This document shows, one piece after another, positions 59,081-64,000 of a stretch of 64,000 nt of DNA (its first letter is position 1; each line of letters begins with the position of its first letter). The stretch is from Beaufortia kweichowensis (taxonomy: Eukaryota > Chordata > Actinopteri > Cypriniformes > Gastromyzontidae). Below the pieces are notes generated by a model that worked only from the letters and a program-made list of their open reading frames with translations, had not been told where the DNA came from and searched no databases. The DNA lies in assembly GCA_019155185.1 (NCBI GenBank), contig CM032794.1, positions 8,595,988 through 8,659,987 on the forward strand. The letters are read 5' to 3'. A program made the translations under genes and the position numbers.

Positions 59081-62000
59081 CTAGACCTTTATGCTATTTT
59101 TTAAATTCTTACCAAGTCAGTTTTGCTTACCCCATTGGCAGATCTTTTTGCTACATTTTAGAATATTTTAACTAGATGTTTATCTTGCTTGTTTCAAGAA
59201 GGACATTTTTGCAGTGTTGTGTTTAGTAGTCAATAACAAATATTTTATAATGTTAATTAAGAAAAAATGTAAAAAGTTAAAATGCTTTCATAGATGAAAA
59301 AGTGAAGCAAGACAAAAAGAGCAACTCTGAAAAACTAAAACTCATTCAATAGAAATATCTCACTGTTTGAGACTTGTGTGTAACGGCAAATAACCACGAT
59401 TTCTCAAGCAATGTGTGGTGGAGTTTGTGAGCAGCTTTGTTTAAACACCCAGAAAACCTGTCGCAGATGGTGGCCCATTATCTGTAGGCCAAAGTGAATG
59501 AGTCCTCAACCGAATCCTTCATTTAAATCTCTTTATTGGCACAAGCGTCCAGTCAGCAGGCTGTTATTGCCAAATCTGTAAAGGACCCGTTCAAAAAAAG
59601 TGACTTCATTCCATTATGAGCCGGGATATTTTGGGGTGAAGAAAAGTCAATAACATCCTGAAAGTTTTAAAACAGAAAATCAGTAGATAGAGCTTACTTT
59701 CCGTATAACTTACCTTAATCACCCAGCCATTACCAACACAAATTAAAAGTTCAACACAAAAACATTTTCAGCTACAGGTGCTAAATCGATGCCTCGATGC
59801 GAACCCCACATTGCTTGTCTATCATGTACTCTGTTGGTATCTGCCATCACTTCTTTTCTATTTTTGACTTTTGGAGGTCAGGTGTAAGGTGAAGAAGCCG
59901 AACGAGAACGCCACACAACTCGGATCAATGAAGTCCGCTCTCACTTCGAGGATCACTTCGCCAGAGCTTCCGAGCTTTAATGACTGCAATATCTCACACC
60001 ATCTGTCACTGTGTGGAACGAGGCAGGAGGTCTGGTTCTGCGCTTCAGGATTAAAGCCTGTAATTTTAAGTTCATAGTCTGCTTTTCTTGACAGTGTGTT
60101 TTGGATGCCATCTACATGCACACGCTCTCAACACCTCTTCCAACGTCACCTCCCTGACCATTTCCTCCTCCAGCCCTCTCTTCATCTCCGAAGAGAGACG
60201 GCAACCAGGGAAAAGAGTGGAAAAACCTAGATTCTTCCATTACTGCTCATGCTGTGAGTACAATGAGCTGCGCTCCAAAATCTACAGCACCCGTCCTCTT
60301 TTGAATTACCGTTTTCCCCGCTTCAGGTGTTTTGTGCGCTGTCTGTTACTACTTGCTGACCCCGTTTAAAGGTTTCTGAATTAGATGGCTTTGTCAGTCT
60401 GTCTAATTCAGGGCCCTTACATTTTGTAATGAAGACTTCTTGTATAATATATATTTTCAGACGCTTGTCATGTCAGTGATTTTGACAGGGAAATTGAAGC
60501 ACTTGCTGTAGTCTCACATTTGTAATAGCGGTGACTCTTTTTGAAAGCCATTACAAAAAAAGATGTAATAATTAAGCTGTCTGAAGAAAATTTTACCTGC
60601 AGATCTGGTTAAATAACTTCCAAATTGTGTTTAAAAAAGACCTGGACACACATATCTCTGCTTTTAGGTCTTTGATGGAAATGTCAAATAATCAATTCTT
60701 CATAGTAGTAACAGAATAATCTTACCTAACTGGAAAGAAAGATGAAATGATGGCAATGAAGAACAAATCTTTTCTTTGTAAACGTAACCAAACCGAATCG
60801 CCCTTTATGTTCAATCATCTTATTGCTTTACAAAACTCAAAATTGGTATCATTCTCATCTCTCTCTTTCTATCTGTCTGCAGTATCCAAATATGACTTTT
60901 GACATACATCAAATAGAAAAAATCAATGTGTTGTCTCATGCTCTTTGAAGATTTCATCCTTCACTCCGTTGCAGAATTTTATACTAGATTTTGGTCTCTG
61001 CTGTCATGTTTGTTTTTAGAAAAAATACTGGAGCTGAAACACATTGCGCATTTCATGTTATAATGTTCATAGATCCTGTCCACTTTCGTGTTATATATTC
61101 TCTTTAAATATTCTCTACATTGGTGGCAGACATTCTAATGCTTTCCACTATCATCGACTGGTACATAAGCAACTTATTTTTCATGTCACATATTTTTGTA
61201 AATGTTGTTTTGTTTGTTTATAGTTCTGCTCTAATTGTGGTTTGTTTGTGATGTACAATGCCATTCAATTCTTATTATGCTATGTGACACACTTTCTATT
61301 TATCTCTTTGTCTGCAGCTTAAAGTTGTTTTCCATTATTAGTGTTCAATACCCCCCAGGACAGTGTGTTCCTACAGCTAAGTTTCATTTTTTTCACAGTA
61401 TATATTCAGTTTCTGTATTCCTCTAACAATCTTTAATTCCTTTAGAAATCACATGTACACTTACATACACTCATAAATGTATTCATGCTAAAGTCGCTTG
61501 GTTACTACTTATAGAATCAGCAACATGTTTTTCTTTCTAGAAACCTTGCTAGTTTTCTTTTTCTCCAATTTGCCCGCAGGCAGGGTTGCACAAACTCCCT
61601 ATACCGGACTTTTTTTATTTCTGATTGTTGTCTCCTGGCAGGGTCTTCTGTTCCCACTGATATTTCCCTCTGTCTGGCCTCATTAAGGTGTCGACATCCT
61701 GAGTCCTTCACCATCTGTTGGGGCCAGACTCAAGGGTCCACGGCGGATGGCTGCCATGATTTTCTGACCTCCAAAGGGGACAGGGGACATCACCTTCTGC
61801 TTGGACATGATTGTACTCGGAGCTGCTCTCTGACACATCATGCATTTACATTCATTTAAAATGCTATCATCAGGAATAGAGTTCTAACATTTGGTCAATT
61901 ACTTTTAACTGTACTTCTTCAACAAAAACCACATCGTTAAGATATTAAAAAACATTGCACATGATGATGATTAGCACAGGTCAGTTTCACTATAACTGCC

Positions 62001-64000
62001 ATTTTGGTTATGTGGTTTCTGACATGAGAAGTCACTCATGTCAGGTAAGCTGCTTGATCTACTCAAGACGTGATTGCTTGTCGTAAATGTTTTGATGCTG
62101 GAAAATCTGGAAGAAACCACAGGGTTACGTGCTTTGTTCTGCCAACCATATTGTCTGTGTATGACAAACTTCTTTTGACAGGTCTAAGAATAACTAGAGA
62201 GATGTCGGGCAAATCATTTCAAAAGTAATTTCACCAACCCAAGTCTGATGGAAGTGAGAGGATACACAAAGGACTTTTTAGGGTAAATGCAATGCTTTTT
62301 ACGCCGTTACAGATGCAAGGTCTGAAATGGTCTCTGTACAATATCTTCCAGGTGCTAAACCGTGTGCATCCAGTTCACATCTCTCAGTAGAGCAGAGCGA
62401 CAAGTTAGCACAAACAAGTTGGTGCCGAGGCACAGTTTATCACAACAACATCCTCCCATTTTTCTCTCTCTCCTTCGGTCTCTCTCTGAAGCCCAGGCAG
62501 CCTGTGGTGGTGTTTGCCATTTGATGTGGCTCCTCTGTTGTGGCAGTAGAGCGGAGAATTCTCCTTCCCTGCAGGAGCATCAGACTCTGTATACGTGGAG
62601 GAAAGCTCCAGCTGAGATTTCAGCTCTTTGTGAAGAAAGAAGCAAATGTGGCATGCGGGAGGAAAGCGAGGGGCGACAGGGGTTTCGGGGGGAGATGCAA
62701 ATTCAGCATGAGTTAAGGGTTGGAGAAAGGGAAATTAACTTTAAAAGGAAGCAGGAAAAGTCTTTAGTAGTCGAATTGGATGTAATTCTGATGAGGGAAA
62801 GAGGAATTGGTGAAATAGATTTAGAAATGACCAGAAAATGCTGCTTTAAAGGATAGGAGTAGTGGAAGCATAAGAGGGCAAGCCATTAACAATAGGTCCT
62901 ACTTTAATATACCTCCTTTAGAAAAATAGCACAAGGCTAAGAGCAAGCTAATATTAAATGGACGCTGCCCTTTCTCTTGCAATCCTTTTTCTTGTTTACC
63001 GAGACATAACTAAAATAGATTTTATGGCCTCTTTTGTCAGCAGCAGAATGTAAAAAGGCCTGGTTTAAAATCAGATTCTCGAAATGTGGTCAAAGATAAA
63101 ATAACGGAAATAATATTGACAAAACCGAAATGGTGAGAGATCTTTGTCTGTGAATGATTGGTGAGAATCTGCAGAATACCGTTATTAACAGCGTTTCCCT
63201 CTCCATCTCTTTTCAGCTGAAAGCACACTTTCATGGATCCATTCTGCATCCGAGTCCTTTCGCTTTAATTCGTTCATTAGATACCTCCGGCTGCGGTGAT
63301 CCATCAGAGAGCTCAGCGAGACGCTCTCCAGTGACCAGGCCCCTGATGATTTCAGAGGAAGGCCGTTCGTAAACGAGCGAGAGATCATTCGCCTCCGGTA
63401 CCTGACTGCACGAGCCTGCGTGTGCGACTGCGAGTCGGCTTATTTGTTTTCTCTGTCACTGCTGAAGATAACGTATCACTGTACCGCTCAGATAATTACT
63501 CTTCTGTGAGTTTGAGGGGGGATAAAGATGTTTAATCTTCTAAGACTCATTACTCACTGCAATGTTAATGGGAATTACAGGCAAGAAGCAAATGCAGGCG
63601 GGGGACTTCAAAGATAAGCTGCTGCATGTTGAGTGTAAATCTAGATTTTGGGGGGGTGTGTCTGTGTGTTGTTTTCAGACTGGTGGCTTGTGAAGATTCT
63701 TTTGCCATCTGCTGAAACTTTTCTCCTACACTCTTTTGTTTTAATCAGACAGATATTTTTCATACAAATGCAACATGTTTACATGTTTTTAACTATTCCT
63801 GAATAATCACGGCTTGAAAAGGATGTTAGTACAGGTTTAAAGATGGTTTTTGAAGCGTATATGATTTTGTGCTGTTTTCCCAGAAAAGCTCCAAATGAAA
63901 TGAGAGTTTTCCCAGTTTCAGCTCTATAAGCCACGTATAAAAGTTTAGGAATGCCTGTGTCATTTTATGACAGCAGGAACACTGAAGTCTCCACTCCACG
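59081..64000. other. Intergenic DNA, no confident gene
   Basis: AT-rich with GC-richer, non-repetitive blocks near 61,690-61,850, 62,390-62,700 and 63,180-63,520. One stretch at 59,858-60,121 (minus) reads somewhat protein-like and is discussed as a finding, but I cannot place it in a gene. No transposase or reverse transcriptase was seen. Confidence 0.45.
63180..63520. promoter_or_regulatory. Candidate conserved non-coding element
   Basis: CpG-bearing block with TTTAATTCGTTCATTAGATA, CCGGCTGCGGTGATCC, AACGAGCGAGAGATCATTCG and CGCTCAGATAATTACTC. Open frames of 67 and 72 codons on opposite strands lack family resemblance. Reads like an enhancer; untested. Confidence 0.3.

Noticed and set aside
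62362..62856. 164-codon plus-strand frame
   Set aside because: Low-complexity charged sequence with no domain, no splice context, and an overlapping frame in another register.
63154..63388. Overlapping 72- and 67-codon frames on both strands
   Set aside because: No family resemblance; the block looks regulatory rather than coding.

Overview
This window is vertebrate nuclear DNA, most probably from a cyprinid fish (zebrafish relatives, carps, minnows). Evidence: multi-exon genes with GT-AG introns of about 80 to 3,100 bp, AT-rich intergenic DNA, simple repeats, an Angel-like foldback repeat, and a tRNA-derived SINE of a type common in fish. I saw no prokaryotic operon, CRISPR array, virus, or rRNA or tRNA gene. 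Nothing here is a clearly new biological system. The interest lies in gene family copies, promoter logic and some unexplained non-coding blocks.

Layout. 1-18,960 has no supportable gene. It holds several GC-richer, non-repetitive blocks that look like candidate cis-regulatory elements, a long GA microsatellite (373-548), a degenerate tandem repeat of about 175 bp (14,290-14,885), and a divergent pair of CTCF-like motifs (18,408-18,476). 18,980-24,260 (minus) is ccne1 (cyclin E1). Head-to-head with it, 24,988-28,300 (plus) is a BtpA-family gene. 29,082-31,350 (minus) is a TP53INP-family gene. 32,262-36,670 (plus) holds three tandem C19orf12 homologues. 40,413-41,550 (minus) is plekhf1. 43,758-45,692 (minus) is pop4, head-to-head with shcbp1 (46,458-56,452, plus). 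57,000-64,000 has no confident gene.

Synteny. CCNE1, C19orf12, PLEKHF1 and POP4 are neighbours on human 19q12, which supports these assignments and favours ccne1 over ccne2. A TP53INP gene next to a cyclin E gene mirrors CCNE2-TP53INP1 on human 8q22, so the gene here may be a paralogue lost from the mammalian CCNE1 locus. SHCBP1 is on human 16q11, so the window joins two human segments.

Function. ccne1 and shcbp1 are cell-cycle genes, and their promoters carry E2F/TATA-like and CCAAT/CHR-like motifs respectively. The TP53INP member (with an LC3-interacting motif), the C19orf12 homologues and plekhf1 all belong to families linked to autophagy, lysosomes or mitochondria. pop4 encodes an RNase P/MRP subunit. 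All exon models were made by hand from splice signals and reading-frame continuity, and no database search was possible.
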